Positions 1 through 12,100 of a stretch of 41,818 nt of DNA are shown in pieces. The translations under genes were made by a program, and so were the position numbers. The notes under the pieces are model-generated. The model ran no database searches. It saw only the letters and a program-made list of their open reading frames with translations, and was not told the DNA's origin. The stretch covers positions 1 to 41,818 of the IMG/VR virus record IMGVR_UViG_3300006329_000045, one strand, 5' to 3'. Numbering within the stretch: the stretch's first letter is position 1; each line of letters starts with the position of its first letter. This DNA is from a virus.

Positions 1-2771
1 TTTATAGTAATAGTGTCATTTCCAACTGCCAATATTGGTATTATCTTATCATAAACATAATCAGCACCATTAGCAGTACCAGCGTTTACAGGACGTGGAT
101 AATACTTATCAGTAGTATTACCATCACTATTAAAATCACAAGTGAAAATTAATGATTCTTCCTTAAGTTTGATACTATCACTAGTAGTTAATCCATGTCC
201 AGCACCTATTGTTAATACAAGTTGACCTGTTGTAGGATTGTAAGTAGCATTAGTAACATCCTTGACATTTGCACTAAGTGATTCATAATTAGCAGTACCA
301 AATGTTATTGGTGCAACATCAGTAAACAATGCACCACCATCTAATCCATTGGTAGGATTTCTTGTTATCTTAACTCTCTTACCAAGTACTTCATGTACAA
401 AGTATATTCCACCATCTACAATGGCATCATTACCTGTACTTGCAACTGTATTACCTTGTTTGTAAATGTATATTGATGATCCTTTTCTTAAACCTTGATG
501 TACTACTCTACCAGTTCCTGTTTGATGTGCATGAACAACAGTAGATCTCTCTAGTTCAAAGGTAAATGAGTTATTAGTTACATTTGAAATAGGGAAGACA
601 TCTGGATTATCCTTAGCTGGATATGTCTTAGCACCATAAGAACAACTTGTTAATACATCTTTTATTTTAATTCTATTTTGGTCAGCATACTGAGCACCAT
701 CAGCAACAGTGATCTGTACAATACCAGTAGCTACATTATAATTAAATCCACTGATAGCTGTGGTGTCAGTATATGAAGGAGTTGTTGGAGTTGCACTTCC
801 ACCACTAACATAATGGTTTACAACTCTGACTGCACCTGCATTTGCGGTTGCATCAGCAACAAAGGCATGAGTTGTAGTATCTGTAATAGCACCTTGCCCG
901 TAGTCAGATCCAGAAACATTAACAGTAATTGTACCAGCACCTGTATCTACTGATTGTATTTGAATTTCTCTATTATAAACATAATCAGCACCACCATAAT
1001 CTACACCTGTAGCAGGATCTAAATCACCAGCAGTAGCTGCACCTGTTGCTCTTGGATATTTCTTAACAGAAGTATTACCATCACCATTAAAGTCACAAGT
1101 TAACCATATTGATTCTGGTTTTAATTTAATCCAATCACTAGTACTTAATGTTCCAGCAGCTGTAGTACCAATAGTAAGTACCATTGCACCACTAGTAGGG
1201 TTGTAAGATGCATTGGTTATATCAATTGTTGTATCACTTAACTCTGAAACAGCTGGTTTGCCTGGGAATATTTCAAATACTTTAGCACCTACAACACGCC
1301 TTACTATAAATGTGTCAGGACGATCTGTTTGTGGGAATGTTACACCACCACTTAAAGTAACAGATGATATTGTTACCTTATCACCTTCCTTTAATCCATG
1401 TGCAGCTACAGTAGTAACTCTAGCAACTCCTAAGTTATCTGGAGCTTGAGATCCATATTCAAAATTGTCTAAGTTTACTGAAGAACCTGTGGTTTCAGAA
1501 CTCCATCTACTGACTGTTCCACCACTAACATATGACTGAGAGAATGCTGCTTGTCCATTCAGAGCTGGATTCTGGTCATATACAGATTTACCTACAAATA
1601 CATTAAGAACATTAGTTGATGGTTTAGATTCAATTATGAATGTATCCTGAGCATACATGCTTGGATAGTTCTTAGTACCTGTATTACAGGTCATTAATAG
1701 GTCTCTTAAAGAAACACTATCACCATCTTTTAGACCATGATCACCGACTGTAGTAACAGATGCCCTACCAGTTGTATTATTATATGAGAATGTATTTACG
1801 TCTACTTCTATTGGATCTACTTCTAACCATTCACCTACTGATCCACTAATTTTAATTTCTCTCTTTTCTTTTAATAAGGATGCATCAAATAATCCAGCAT
1901 GGATATTAACTAATCCATCACGAATTATAACAGCATCACCAGCAGTATTTACGTTTACAGCACCTGTATTTTCACTACGTAATGGGAATAACTGTGGTAA
2001 TTGCATAATACCATAGTCATCATACTGATCAGAACCATAGTTAAATGGTGCTGAAGTAAAGAAACTTGGTCCTTTTTGTTGTGTTAATGACTGAGTTCTT
2101 CTTACACAACAGAAATTATCACCACGCCCTTCATTTATACTTTCATAATAGTATCCATCAAACTTATCAAATATACCATACTTCTTAACTGATGGATGTG
2201 ATACCTGCTTCTGTGGTTCAGAAACCTGATAATCTTCTTGGTTATTACCTGTAGGTTCATCAGTAGCACTGTTTAATACTGTATATGGTGCACGACCAAA
2301 CTTAACACCAAACGTACCAGCCGAAACACGACCTGGTTGGTATCTAAAGAATCTCTTAGAGGTTAATATAGCATACTCAGTTGCTGGTGCTTCTATATGG
2401 GCACCTGCTTCCGAAGGTACATGACTTAAACCCCAATCTTGTTGTCCTGGAATTCCAGTATATTCTACCTTATCTGAAGGTAATACTGTCTTTAACTGTA
2501 CTGGAGTAGCAGTCCACTCAGTTGGGTTAACATCATATGTGTTAACGTCAGCAAAGATACCTAAAGCAACTTCAGAACGTGGTATACCAAGTAAAGATAG
2601 AGCAACTTCAGATTGTTGTTTATTCTGTTCCTCAACGGGAATAGCAGATTGGTCACTTGCTATAACAACGGGAATTGATTTATCCGCTGATTGTTGCCCA
2701 GTAGGTACTGGAGCCGTTCTACCGACTACAACAACCGACGAATTATTATTAACATTAGTATTCTCAGGCAT
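1..2771 (-). CDS. Large virion structural (baseplate/tail-fibre) protein, 3' end outside window
   Basis: The reading frame is open from the ATG at 2769-2771 to the window edge, so at least 923 residues are present and the C-terminus is missing. The N-terminus carries the motif IPVVIASDQSAIPV, which recurs in phage structural proteins, followed by a section with KYGIFDKFDGYYYES. The rest is beta-rich and contains several copies of a module of about 60 residues with the pattern NAxYxPxTGxxxLTIG, then SIKLKxESLxFTCDF and a terminal YPR. The same module recurs in the fibre encoded at 6152-12610. It starts 4 bases after the stop of the fibre gene at 2776, so the two are co-transcribed. I infer a virion fibre or baseplate-periphery component. 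The exact T4 counterpart is not recognisable. Confidence 0.75.
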   Translation of the reverse strand, partial: MPENTNVNNNSSVVVVGRTAPVPTGQQSADKSIPVVIASDQSAIPVEEQNKQQSEVALSLLGIPRSEVALGIFADVNTYDVNPTEWTATPVQLKTVLPSDKVEYTGIPGQQDWGLSHVPSEAGAHIEAPATEYAILTSKRFFRYQPGRVSAGTFGVKFGRAPYTVLNSATDEPTGNNQEDYQVSEPQKQVSHPSVKKYGIFDKFDGYYYESINEGRGDNFCCVRRTQSLTQQKGPSFFTSAPFNYGSDQYDDYGIMQLPQLFPLRSENTGAVNVNTAGDAVIIRDGLVNIHAGLFDASLLKEKREIKISGSVGEWLEVDPIEVDVNTFSYNNTTGRASVTTVGDHGLKDGDSVSLRDLLMTCNTGTKNYPSMYAQDTFIIESKPSTNVLNVFVGKSVYDQNPALNGQAAFSQSYVSGGTVSRWSSETTGSSVNLDNFEYGSQAPDNLGVARVTTVAAHGLKEGDKVTISSVTLSGGVTFPQTDRPDTFIVRRVVGAKVFEIFPGKPAVSELSDTTIDITNASYNPTSGAMVLTIGTTAAGTLSTSDWIKLKPESIWLTCDFNGDGNTSVKKYPRATGAATAGDLDPATGVDYGGADYVYNREIQIQSVDTGAGTITVNVSGSDYGQGAITDTTTHAFVADATANAGAVRVVNHYVSGGSATPTTPSYTDTTAISGFNYNVATGIVQITVADGAQYADQNRIKIKDVLTSCSYGAKTYPAKDNPDVFPISNVTNNSFTFELERSTVVHAHQTGTGRVVHQGLRKGSSIYIYKQGNTVASTGNDAIVDGGIYFVHEVLGKRVKITRNPTNGLDGGALFTDVAPITFGTANYESLSANVKDVTNATYNPTTGQLVLTIGAGHGLTTSDSIKLKEESLIFTCDFNSDGNTTDKYYPRPVNAGTANGADYVYDKIIPILAVGNDTITI

Positions 2772-2775
2772 TGTT

Positions 2776-5700
2776 TTAAACTACTCCGATGACACCCTTG
2801 GCTATTGTGAAGTTTTTATCCTTCCTTATATATCCTCTAGCAGCAGCGTCAATATTTCCTTGGAAATTAACTATACTACTATTCAATGTATTTATGATAT
2901 AATTATTGAAGTCAGGTGAATAGAGATCCAACACGTATGACTGTGACTCAAATCTAATAGCAGATACTACTAAATTCTGAGGTAAACTATATCCAGTTTG
3001 AGGATTATGTTCTTGTAATGTAACTACATCATTAATAGCAAACTCACCAACATATGCTTGGTTAATTTGAATGACATAGAATTGATTTACTTCATCATAT
3101 CTTAGTACACCATCTATGATGTAATCATTTGCACCACCTATTGCAACCTTCTCTAATCCATTTAAGAAATAAACTAAGAAGTTATAATTAGGATTCCCTA
3201 CTGCAGAGTTAAATCTATAAGGAATATTATAAACTGCATCATTTTGATTAGGAGCACCTGGTGTTACAGCAGAAGGAATCTGAATCTGTACTATACCATC
3301 AGATCCATCCGATTCATATCCAGCAGATAGAACAGAAATATTACTACTTCCACCCTGTGACTGATATGTAATTGGACTACCAGTTAATATTTCATTACCT
3401 AAGTTATTAACTACTACTTTATAAACATAAGGATATAAAGTAACGTTAGTCATATCCTTAGCAACGTTCTGTTCAATGTATGTAAATTTAATTGGACCAC
3501 CAGTACCAGTACCAGTTGTTTTATCACATGTAATGTTAACTGAGTTAAAGTCACTATCGTAAATATCAGATGATGGAATCCACTCATCATCAGGACCAAG
3601 TATTAGATTATTCTCTACGTTAGCACTTCTAGAACCATAAGTTCTTAAACCACTACCAGAGTTTCTAATAATACATGAGTTAAATGCTACAACTTGAGTT
3701 GTAGTTATATCTGCTGGACCTGGATTACTTAAGAATGATGAGTCAGATACTTTAAGTACTATAGCATCAGTTGCTTGTAATGGATTATCAAAGGTTACAT
3801 ATGTAAGTGAGTTATCAAATACTGCTGTATTTTGTAATGAGAATCTAACAGCACTCTTAGCATATATTCCATCACCAACAGAGTTCTTAACATCAACACT
3901 CTCTATAGAACAGTTAACAGCATCTTCAAGATATACAAGTGTATTACCATCTGGTCTAGTACTATCACCTAACCTTAAATTACAATTATAATTACCATCA
4001 ACAACTAATGACTTAACACTACTATCTTTAATAGAAACAGATGTATTATCACTATAAAGATTAGTACCTGTAGTACGAACTCCATAACTACCAGCACTTC
4101 CCCATGGATTTCTCATCCAAATGGCAGAATAATATCTTGAATATTCTGGACTTGCAGTACCTTGATAGGTAGTATCGAAATATTGTTTCTTAATAACAGT
4201 TGCTTTACCAGATCCATTAAGGGAGAAGTTATCAGGTATAATAAAATTCTTAACGTGATAAGTTCCACCTAATAATAGTAATGAATTTAATCCTTTAGCG
4301 ATAACACTTTGTACAACTTTCTCAAGTGATGCAGTATCATCGTGTACAACTTGGATATTAGCGTTATTAAGATAAGAAGAGTTTAAGTTAGTATTATCAA
4401 ATAATGAATCACCTGCATCTGGATCTGTTACTGTAATAATATTATTATTTCTATCTACAGCAGCAACTTTACGTTCAGACCATCCAGGATAAGGACCAAA
4501 TGCATCAACAGTTGAAACTGCTAATTTACATGGTATAGTTTTAATTACTTGATATGTAGAACTATATGATGAATCAGAGTTCTTATCACCCCATGTAGTT
4601 CTATCATAAGGACCATAATCTCTATATGTGAATAAGATAGTAGTTGATGAACCAATATCTCTTTGTCCTAAGATTGCTATTAGGTTTAAATTCTGGAATA
4701 GATGATTAGGTATAGGTGTTCCATCTCTATCAATTACACCTTGTACATCACTTGTATAACGATATAACAATACACCATGGTTTGCATCAGGTCTGTATAT
4801 TGCAACACTGTTATATTTTTGTTCGTTAAATGAACTTAGAGAATCATTAGTAACATAATCTTGTGTATTAGTTGCACTATGTCTTAATTTCTTAAGTGAT
4901 GAAACAACTCCAGTTTTAAAGTTAAGTAATGCAGCATAATATGTGTAATTTATTGCTGCTGTAGCACTTGCACCTTGTGCTGAACAATAACTAGCAGATG
5001 CATCATCTATTTGCTGCTTCCAGTTGAAAAATACAGTAGTACCTGCAGTATTCTTATCATATTGTTCTATATTAGTTGTATTAATACCAAATATCTTTAC
5101 GTATTGTGGTACATCAGTACTATGTACAGAGAATGTGGCGACGTTATCTGTAGTTAATCTAAGTGTATTACCAGTACCACCTAAAGCATCTCTAGCACTT
5201 ATATCATATACCTTGGGGTCACCAGTTACACCAAAACCAGCAAGGTTACTAACGTCTCCTGGGTTATCTGTAAAGTATTCAAGTTCAGTACCTGCTTGAT
5301 TTACTCGTAATAACTGTTCTGGTTGACCTATTTGTGTTAGACCAATACCACCTTTAGCTGGTGTTACTACTGGGAAATCATTAAGAGTTAAATTCTGATA
5401 ACTTGTTGCTCTTATTGTACCATTAACATCGAGGGTTGCTAAAGGATTTGTAGTGTTGATACCTACTCGATTTTCATTACTTGGGTATGCACTTCCTGTT
5501 CCATCAATACTACGAACATTAAGAACTACATCACTACCAGTGTATATTTCTAATAAATTAGTTGCTCCACCAAATCTCATTGTGGAGGTTGATATATCAT
5601 ACCTTATTGCAGTATCATAATTTGCTGCTTCACTAAGAATCTTGATCTGTCTATTATTAAAAGTAACTTCAGTTGTAGATAATGTAAGTTGAGATGTACC

Positions 5701-6120
5701 ACCTACAGTAAGACCTAATGTATCAGGACTATCCACATGATATAGACCAGTCCCAGTATTACCAGTACCAAAGTAAACTGATGGTGCAGCAGAAGTACCA
5801 TCAGTCGATAAGTTTAAGAATGGTGTATTAACTATGTTCGTACCAGTTAGTGTAATACTACCATTATCAAGTGTTAAATTTCCTTGTCCTAGCGTCAAAG
5901 CTGGATCAGATGACTGAGGTGCAGTTATCGTTACTAGATTTCCAGAAGCATTAAAATATGTGGCACCAGTACTACCAACTTTTACCTCCAAATCAGATTG
6001 GAAAGTAATCTTCTGGGTCGCTATATCTGCATTAGTAGCGTCCAAGTAAGTTTTATCAAACTTACCCTCTTGAATTGTCTGATCCTTAATGACGTTGGAT
6101 GTTATCCTGGTTAATGCCAT
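2776..6120 (-). CDS. Tail fibre-like protein with beta-helix section
   Basis: 1114 residues. The N-terminus MALTRITSNVIKD is a common opening of cyanophage tail-fibre proteins and matches the MALTR start of its upstream neighbour. Residues up to about 230 are short beta repeats ending in a VGINTTNPLATLDVNGTI segment, which is typical of phage fibre shafts. The second half (GTYHVKNFIIPDNFSLNG, then many VxxSxxxNS stretches) looks like a right-handed pectate-lyase-type beta helix. I infer a host-recognition or fibre function at the virion surface. No C-terminal intramolecular chaperone domain was recognised. It lies 31 bases after the neighbouring fibre gene, in the same late transcription unit. 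Confidence 0.8.
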   Translation of the reverse strand: MALTRITSNVIKDQTIQEGKFDKTYLDATNADIATQKITFQSDLEVKVGSTGATYFNASGNLVTITAPQSSDPALTLGQGNLTLDNGSITLTGTNIVNTPFLNLSTDGTSAAPSVYFGTGNTGTGLYHVDSPDTLGLTVGGTSQLTLSTTEVTFNNRQIKILSEAANYDTAIRYDISTSTMRFGGATNLLEIYTGSDVVLNVRSIDGTGSAYPSNENRVGINTTNPLATLDVNGTIRATSYQNLTLNDFPVVTPAKGGIGLTQIGQPEQLLRVNQAGTELEYFTDNPGDVSNLAGFGVTGDPKVYDISARDALGGTGNTLRLTTDNVATFSVHSTDVPQYVKIFGINTTNIEQYDKNTAGTTVFFNWKQQIDDASASYCSAQGASATAAINYTYYAALLNFKTGVVSSLKKLRHSATNTQDYVTNDSLSSFNEQKYNSVAIYRPDANHGVLLYRYTSDVQGVIDRDGTPIPNHLFQNLNLIAILGQRDIGSSTTILFTYRDYGPYDRTTWGDKNSDSSYSSTYQVIKTIPCKLAVSTVDAFGPYPGWSERKVAAVDRNNNIITVTDPDAGDSLFDNTNLNSSYLNNANIQVVHDDTASLEKVVQSVIAKGLNSLLLLGGTYHVKNFIIPDNFSLNGSGKATVIKKQYFDTTYQGTASPEYSRYYSAIWMRNPWGSAGSYGVRTTGTNLYSDNTSVSIKDSSVKSLVVDGNYNCNLRLGDSTRPDGNTLVYLEDAVNCSIESVDVKNSVGDGIYAKSAVRFSLQNTAVFDNSLTYVTFDNPLQATDAIVLKVSDSSFLSNPGPADITTTQVVAFNSCIIRNSGSGLRTYGSRSANVENNLILGPDDEWIPSSDIYDSDFNSVNITCDKTTGTGTGGPIKFTYIEQNVAKDMTNVTLYPYVYKVVVNNLGNEILTGSPITYQSQGGSSNISVLSAGYESDGSDGIVQIQIPSAVTPGAPNQNDAVYNIPYRFNSAVGNPNYNFLVYFLNGLEKVAIGGANDYIIDGVLRYDEVNQFYVIQINQAYVGEFAINDVVTLQEHNPQTGYSLPQNLVVSAIRFESQSYVLDLYSPDFNNYIINTLNSSIVNFQGNIDAAARGYIRKDKNFTIAKGVIGVV

Positions 6121-6151
6121 TTATCTTACAGTTTCCTATACTATATGTAGT

Positions 6152-9100
6152 TTAGTTTGCGAGAGCACGTATGAAGATCTTGGTATTCTGAGCTGGCTGG
6201 GTCTTTAAGTAGATCCTTGCACCATCAAAATTATAATCTTCATATGGTTCTTGAAGAACTCCATTAATGAATAATAAAATAGATCTTGCATTAAAATCAT
6301 TAAAGTCCATTCCACCACCAGTGTCAGAACCTAATGTTTTAAATGATCCTATATCAGTATCAGTTCTAAATCCATACTGAACACTTGTTGCAGTGGATTG
6401 TGAAGCACCGATATAATTGTAAACATCATTAAATGTGTTTACCTGTGTTTCCATAGCGATTTCATTGTTAGCTGTTGAAGTATTTGTCTTAACAGTTAAA
6501 GTAATAAAGAATGCTCTATTTGATATTCCATATGTAGATCCTTCTTTAATAGCAACGTTACCATCTTTATCTACATTAAATACACTATCAGATCCATTAA
6601 TAAGATCAATAAGTTTAGATCCTGTAGCTCCAGAAAATGTATTTGTATTAGTGTCAACTGTAATTTCAAGAGGTTTGAATACTACAGAGTTATTACCCCA
6701 TGTTTGGAATATACTTAATGGTGTCTCTTTAGTTCCAGCAACGTTTGATGTAATTGCTGTTCCTTTATTGGAAGGACTTCCAATATCAAGATATCCACCA
6801 ATTCTTTGATTGGTTGTGATATCTAATGCATAATTAGTATTTATCGTTGTATCACTGCTGAGATCTACTATGTCAGATCCAATATTTAAACAATAATTAC
6901 TACCATCTTTATATGAATGTATTTTATCTAACTCTAATAAACCAGTAGTTTTCCATTCTCCCTCATCATTTTTAGACCATCCGAAGAATCCACCTTCTTT
7001 AGGATCACTATTAAATTGGAAGTCACCCTTATCACCACCACTAGGTGCAGTATCATTATTAATAAGTTTACTAATAATACCATCAGGGTTTCTTAAACTA
7101 ATACTAGAGAATATATTATCTCCTTCACCTGTAATTGATTTAAGGAATGTAACTGGTCCTTGGAAGTTAGTATTTAATATGTTACCAGATCCACCAATAA
7201 CATTTAAGTTATCAGTAATAGTAAGTTCTTTAAGTTCTGTAATCTCGTTCTCTGTTGTCTTACCAGTAACAGCATTAATAACTGTGTTACCAATATAGAG
7301 ATCACCATTAGAGTTTAGACCAGAGTAGAATGCAATACCACCTTGCTCCTTAAGTGACTGAGCATACTTTTGCTCATCAGGAGATAGGATCTTAGTTTGC
7401 TTAATTGGGAATGCAGTTGAATAGTTACCTGGACCAAAACCAACATATTCAAATGTATGGTTACCAGAACGTATCGTTGATGGTCTTCTAAGTTCTATCT
7501 GATAAGTATCACCTGATCTTGTTGGGTTAAGATCAATCTTTCTTATCTCACCACTACCATCTCCAGATTGAAGATTAACTGTAGTAGCCCCATGTGTACC
7601 ATCATAATTATTAAGGTTAATAACATGTGATAACTGACTGTTAGAAGTATTAATACCAGCCCATGACCATTCTAATTCATTATTAAAGTATTCATCGAAG
7701 AATGAAGATAATGATTCTTTAGTAATACTATATGATGGGTCTGCAGGATCAGTTGTAGCAGCATTATCTCCTCTAGAAGTTTTAACTTTACCTATTAATA
7801 CTGGATCAGCACTACTTCTTGCTATGAGAGGATCACTAACTGGATTATCAATATCAATAACAGGATATAAAGTATCAGTATTTTGACTAAACTTAAATGT
7901 ATTACCTGGTAATACTGAAGTATCTACACTTACAGAACCCTTAAGGATAGTTAGATAGTAAACACCTGGAGTTTCATTAGTTCCATCCCATGAATATGGA
8001 GTAACTTCTTCAACGTCATATACGTAGTAAACTTCGTCATATTCAAAACCAGATCTTCTAGTGTAAGTAGAAGTAGGTGCAGTTCTTGTAATACCAGCTA
8101 AACTACCTGGTGATGCATCAGTTCCTAATGCAGTAGTAACAATATTCAATAATGTGTAAGAAGAGTTTCTTACGTTAGCACAAGTTCCTTGAGCATAAGC
8201 AAGGTTTGCTGGATTAGTAATTGTTACTTGGTTATAGAATATATTTGAAGTAGCAGCTGGATCTCTGTTTAAAATAGCACCACTAACAGGAGTATTATAC
8301 ATAACACTCTGCATCAATGGCTTCAAATAAGTATTGATCATATCAACAATAACATCTCTTGATCCTAAGTACTGTGTTACTCCACCTGGAGATGGTAAAT
8401 TATTATAAAGATTAGCAGCATCATATGTCTCACTGTTACCACCATAACGTAGGTTAAATGCTACAGCATCAACTAAACTAATAATATCATCTTGACAGTT
8501 CCAGTCACCACCTGCAGTTCCTTGATCAGGTACAACATATGATGGATTTGCTGCCTTATATCTTGCAACTGTTTCCCATGCAAGGAATCTCTTATTAAGT
8601 AAGAGTAAGTTTGCACCATCAGTAAATCTATCACCCATTCCAGATATTCCACCACCCTTCTTAATTTGAAGAATATAACCTGTTTGTGGGTATGATGGTA
8701 AAATACCAGTTGCTTGATCTCTCTTAGTTACATAACGTAATCTGTATATCTTATCATTATCAACTCTCTCATCTACAATTCTCTTAAGATATGAACTAGG
8801 TGTTGATAGGATACCACTAGAATGATACTTTTCACCAACAGCGTTATTACCATCTATAGTTTGATAAATCTGGTTATTTACACCACTTTCAACGTTAACA
8901 TACCACTGTGTTTGACTTAAATCATAATCAAATATATTACCTTGACTAGATCCAACAGTATCAATTTTTGCACTCTGTTCTGAAGTTGTATTTGATCCAC
9001 TTACATACAATGGAACATATATCATATCTTTTACTGTAGAACCATCTTTGTTCTTAGTTCTACCACCAACAGTATACTTACCTGCATTAATAGTTAATGA

Positions 9101-12100
9101 TCCACCAACAGTAAGAACACAAGGAAGACCACCTTCACTAACATTTGGTGAATCAATAGTAATTACATCTCCTGGTTGTAGATTTGTTCCATCTAAACCA
9201 ACCCAGTTAGTAACTGCAGTTACAGTTCCACCAGCTATTGTTAATGTCCAAGTAACACCACTTGCTGTAGTTGTTAATGAAGATCCAGTAAATTTACTAC
9301 CACCTGAGGTTACTACGGCTGCTTCAGTTCTTCCAGTTAGATATATCCTAGAGTTTGTTGTTTTCTGTGTATCAATTGCTTCCCAATAAACGTTAGTATC
9401 AGTTGACTCAATGTTTCTAGGAGGAATGATATGTGTTATTTCTCCTAAAGCATCTTTATTAAATGCTCTATCACTAAATCCGATAGAACGCATAGCGTTA
9501 GAACCGAAGTTAGAGTTAGAGTTGGTAACTGACATATCACCACCATCTTCAGCAATGAAGTGATCAGCATAACCAACAGCAAACACTGACACTGCCTGTA
9601 TAACAGCACGATTAGATGCCTTTACATGGTAACTTCTTTGTAATGGATTATATACTGCATCAATATCTGTATGGTATGCAGTTGTACCATCGTTAGAATA
9701 AATTTGACTACCTGAACTATATTTCAGGAATGCACCATCATCTTTCTGTAGTGATATACCTGTGTACTGTGCAACCACCATAGATTTAAATCCAGATGCA
9801 CGTGAACCATCAGCGTGCATACCACAAGTACCATAGGTAGAACGTAATGAACAGTTAAAGATATATGGTGAAGCAGATTCAACAGTATCAATCTCTACCT
9901 GTGCAGTACATCCACTAGGTGTATAAGTAACTTGCCAGTTAGCAGTAGTATTGTCTTGGTCTGTTTCTAATGCATTTAGACCACTTTCATCAGATGCACT
10001 TAACTGGAATGTAAATTGTGTCTTAGTTATTACTGAACTTACTCTCTTCTCACCAACGTAGTATGGGTTAATACCTGCATTTCCAGTAACATTACCAGCA
10101 ATAACAACATAGTTATTAGCAGTAAGGTTTAATTCTTCTTCTAGTGTTACAGTAACAATATTTGAGTTTCTTGAAACAGATGTAATATTAACTTGATCCC
10201 CAAGAGCACCAACGATTCTATTCTCTTGTATCTTAGGTTCAATCTTCTCAGCATTAACTAAAGTAATTGAGTCAGCAACCTTTCTATAGAATTGGTATAA
10301 GTCATGCTGTGATGCAAATTCAAATATAGTAAGTTTTGTATGAGATCTTATCGGACTTACTAAAGATGACCAACTTGATTGTGGTTCTACAGTACTTGTA
10401 TTGTAGATACCGTTAGGGTCGCCATCCAACATAGTAAATTGCCAGAAATAGCAACCACCAGTAATTCTGAACAATGCAGTTCGTGAATTATCATCTTCAT
10501 AAGGAACCTTAACGATCTTACCTGTTTCTGAGGTATTTGATGGGTATCCATTTGCAGGTGTATAAGCGTGAGGTTTAGATAGATTAACTTTAATAGTTGA
10601 AGAACCTAGATTAGTATCAACACTACTAATTCTAGTTCCTGGTTCAATAACAAGATTACCTGTTTCTACTACTACTGAATCAGCAGCTGCAGCAATAAAG
10701 CTATGAGCATAGTCACCACCACTCGTAAATGCATTAGTTGCTGTTCCTCCAGCCCATGTGTGAGTGTAGTTACCACCTGTGATAACAGCGTTAGATGCAG
10801 TACCACCAGCCCATGTATGAGGATCGGTGTTACTAATAGCACCTTGTCCACCGTTTACATTAATAGTAATAGTAGTTGCAGTTGAAGCAGTAATTTCTAG
10901 AGATGTTTCATAAGCATAATCTCTTCCACTAGCAGTGTTAGCACCCGAAGCACGAGGATATGTACCACTACCAGCACCACAGTTAAATGTTAATGAGTTA
11001 GGTGCTAATTTAATATTAGTACCTACTGCTAAGTTATGAGCACCAATAGTAAGTTCTAAATCACCAGAAGTAACGTTATAAGCAGCATCAGTTACATCAA
11101 ATGATACTGATGGAGATTTACCAACTTGAAGATCAACTGTTCCATTAGTACTATCTGCACCAACAACTTCAACTGGAGAATCATATGCTCTGTCTAATTT
11201 CTTTGTAATACTATTCGCTACAGCAGATACAAATGAATGAACATCTACGTTTGTAGATGGAACAGCATGTAAACATTGAATGTCAAATGTATTAGTAGTA
11301 CAGTTAGATACTGGTATCCAATGACCACTAATAGGATCGGTAGATCTTGGATATGATTTCTCTGCAGCAGCACCTGTAGCACCACCAAAGTTACAACTGA
11401 ATGTTAATGCATTATCAGCAATCTTAATTAAATCACCATCATCCATTCCATGCTTATCAATGGTAATTGTTACTATACCAGTTGAAGGTACGTATGCAGC
11501 AGTAGTTGGAGTTAGTGTAAAGGTTGTAGTTCTTGGATATGTCTTAGTTGGTGTTGCATAATCATCCATATTACAAGTAAAGGACAATGCATTATCAGCA
11601 ATCTTTACAGTGTCACCAATAGCAATACCATGACCAACGTTAGTGGTCAACTGCATTACACCTGTAATAGCATTATATGTGGCGTTAGTTACATTATGCT
11701 GAACATTTGGAGTTGCACCAACGTTAATTGTAACATCATTAGCACCACTAACACTATCAATAGGTATTTGGGTATTATTATATGGATCAGTTGTACGTGG
11801 ATATGTCTTTCTTTGACTACCACCATCCATTGAACATTCAAATGTCAATGCATTGGTGTTTATTTTAACATAATCATTAATAGTTAATCCATGCCCTGTA
11901 GGTAAACTAAGAACTAAATCACCAGTTGATGGAGTATAAGCTGCATTTGTTGGAGTGAAATACTTTGGACCATATACACCCTTTTCAAATGCTGATTCTA
12001 TAATCAGATCATTAATATCTGTAGGAGCACCACCAACAGCAACCTGATCTATAGTAAGTTGACTAAGGTTGTTTGGATCTGCAGTATAATTAAGTGTTAT

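Noticed and set aside
2539-2919. Open frame on the plus strand across the junction of two structural genes
   Set aside because: It is antisense to two real genes with protein-like sequence; its product is low in recognisable structure and it lacks a ribosome site.
8473-8655. 60-codon minus-strand frame inside the giant fibre gene
   Set aside because: It lies within the fibre coding sequence in another frame and has no independent signals.
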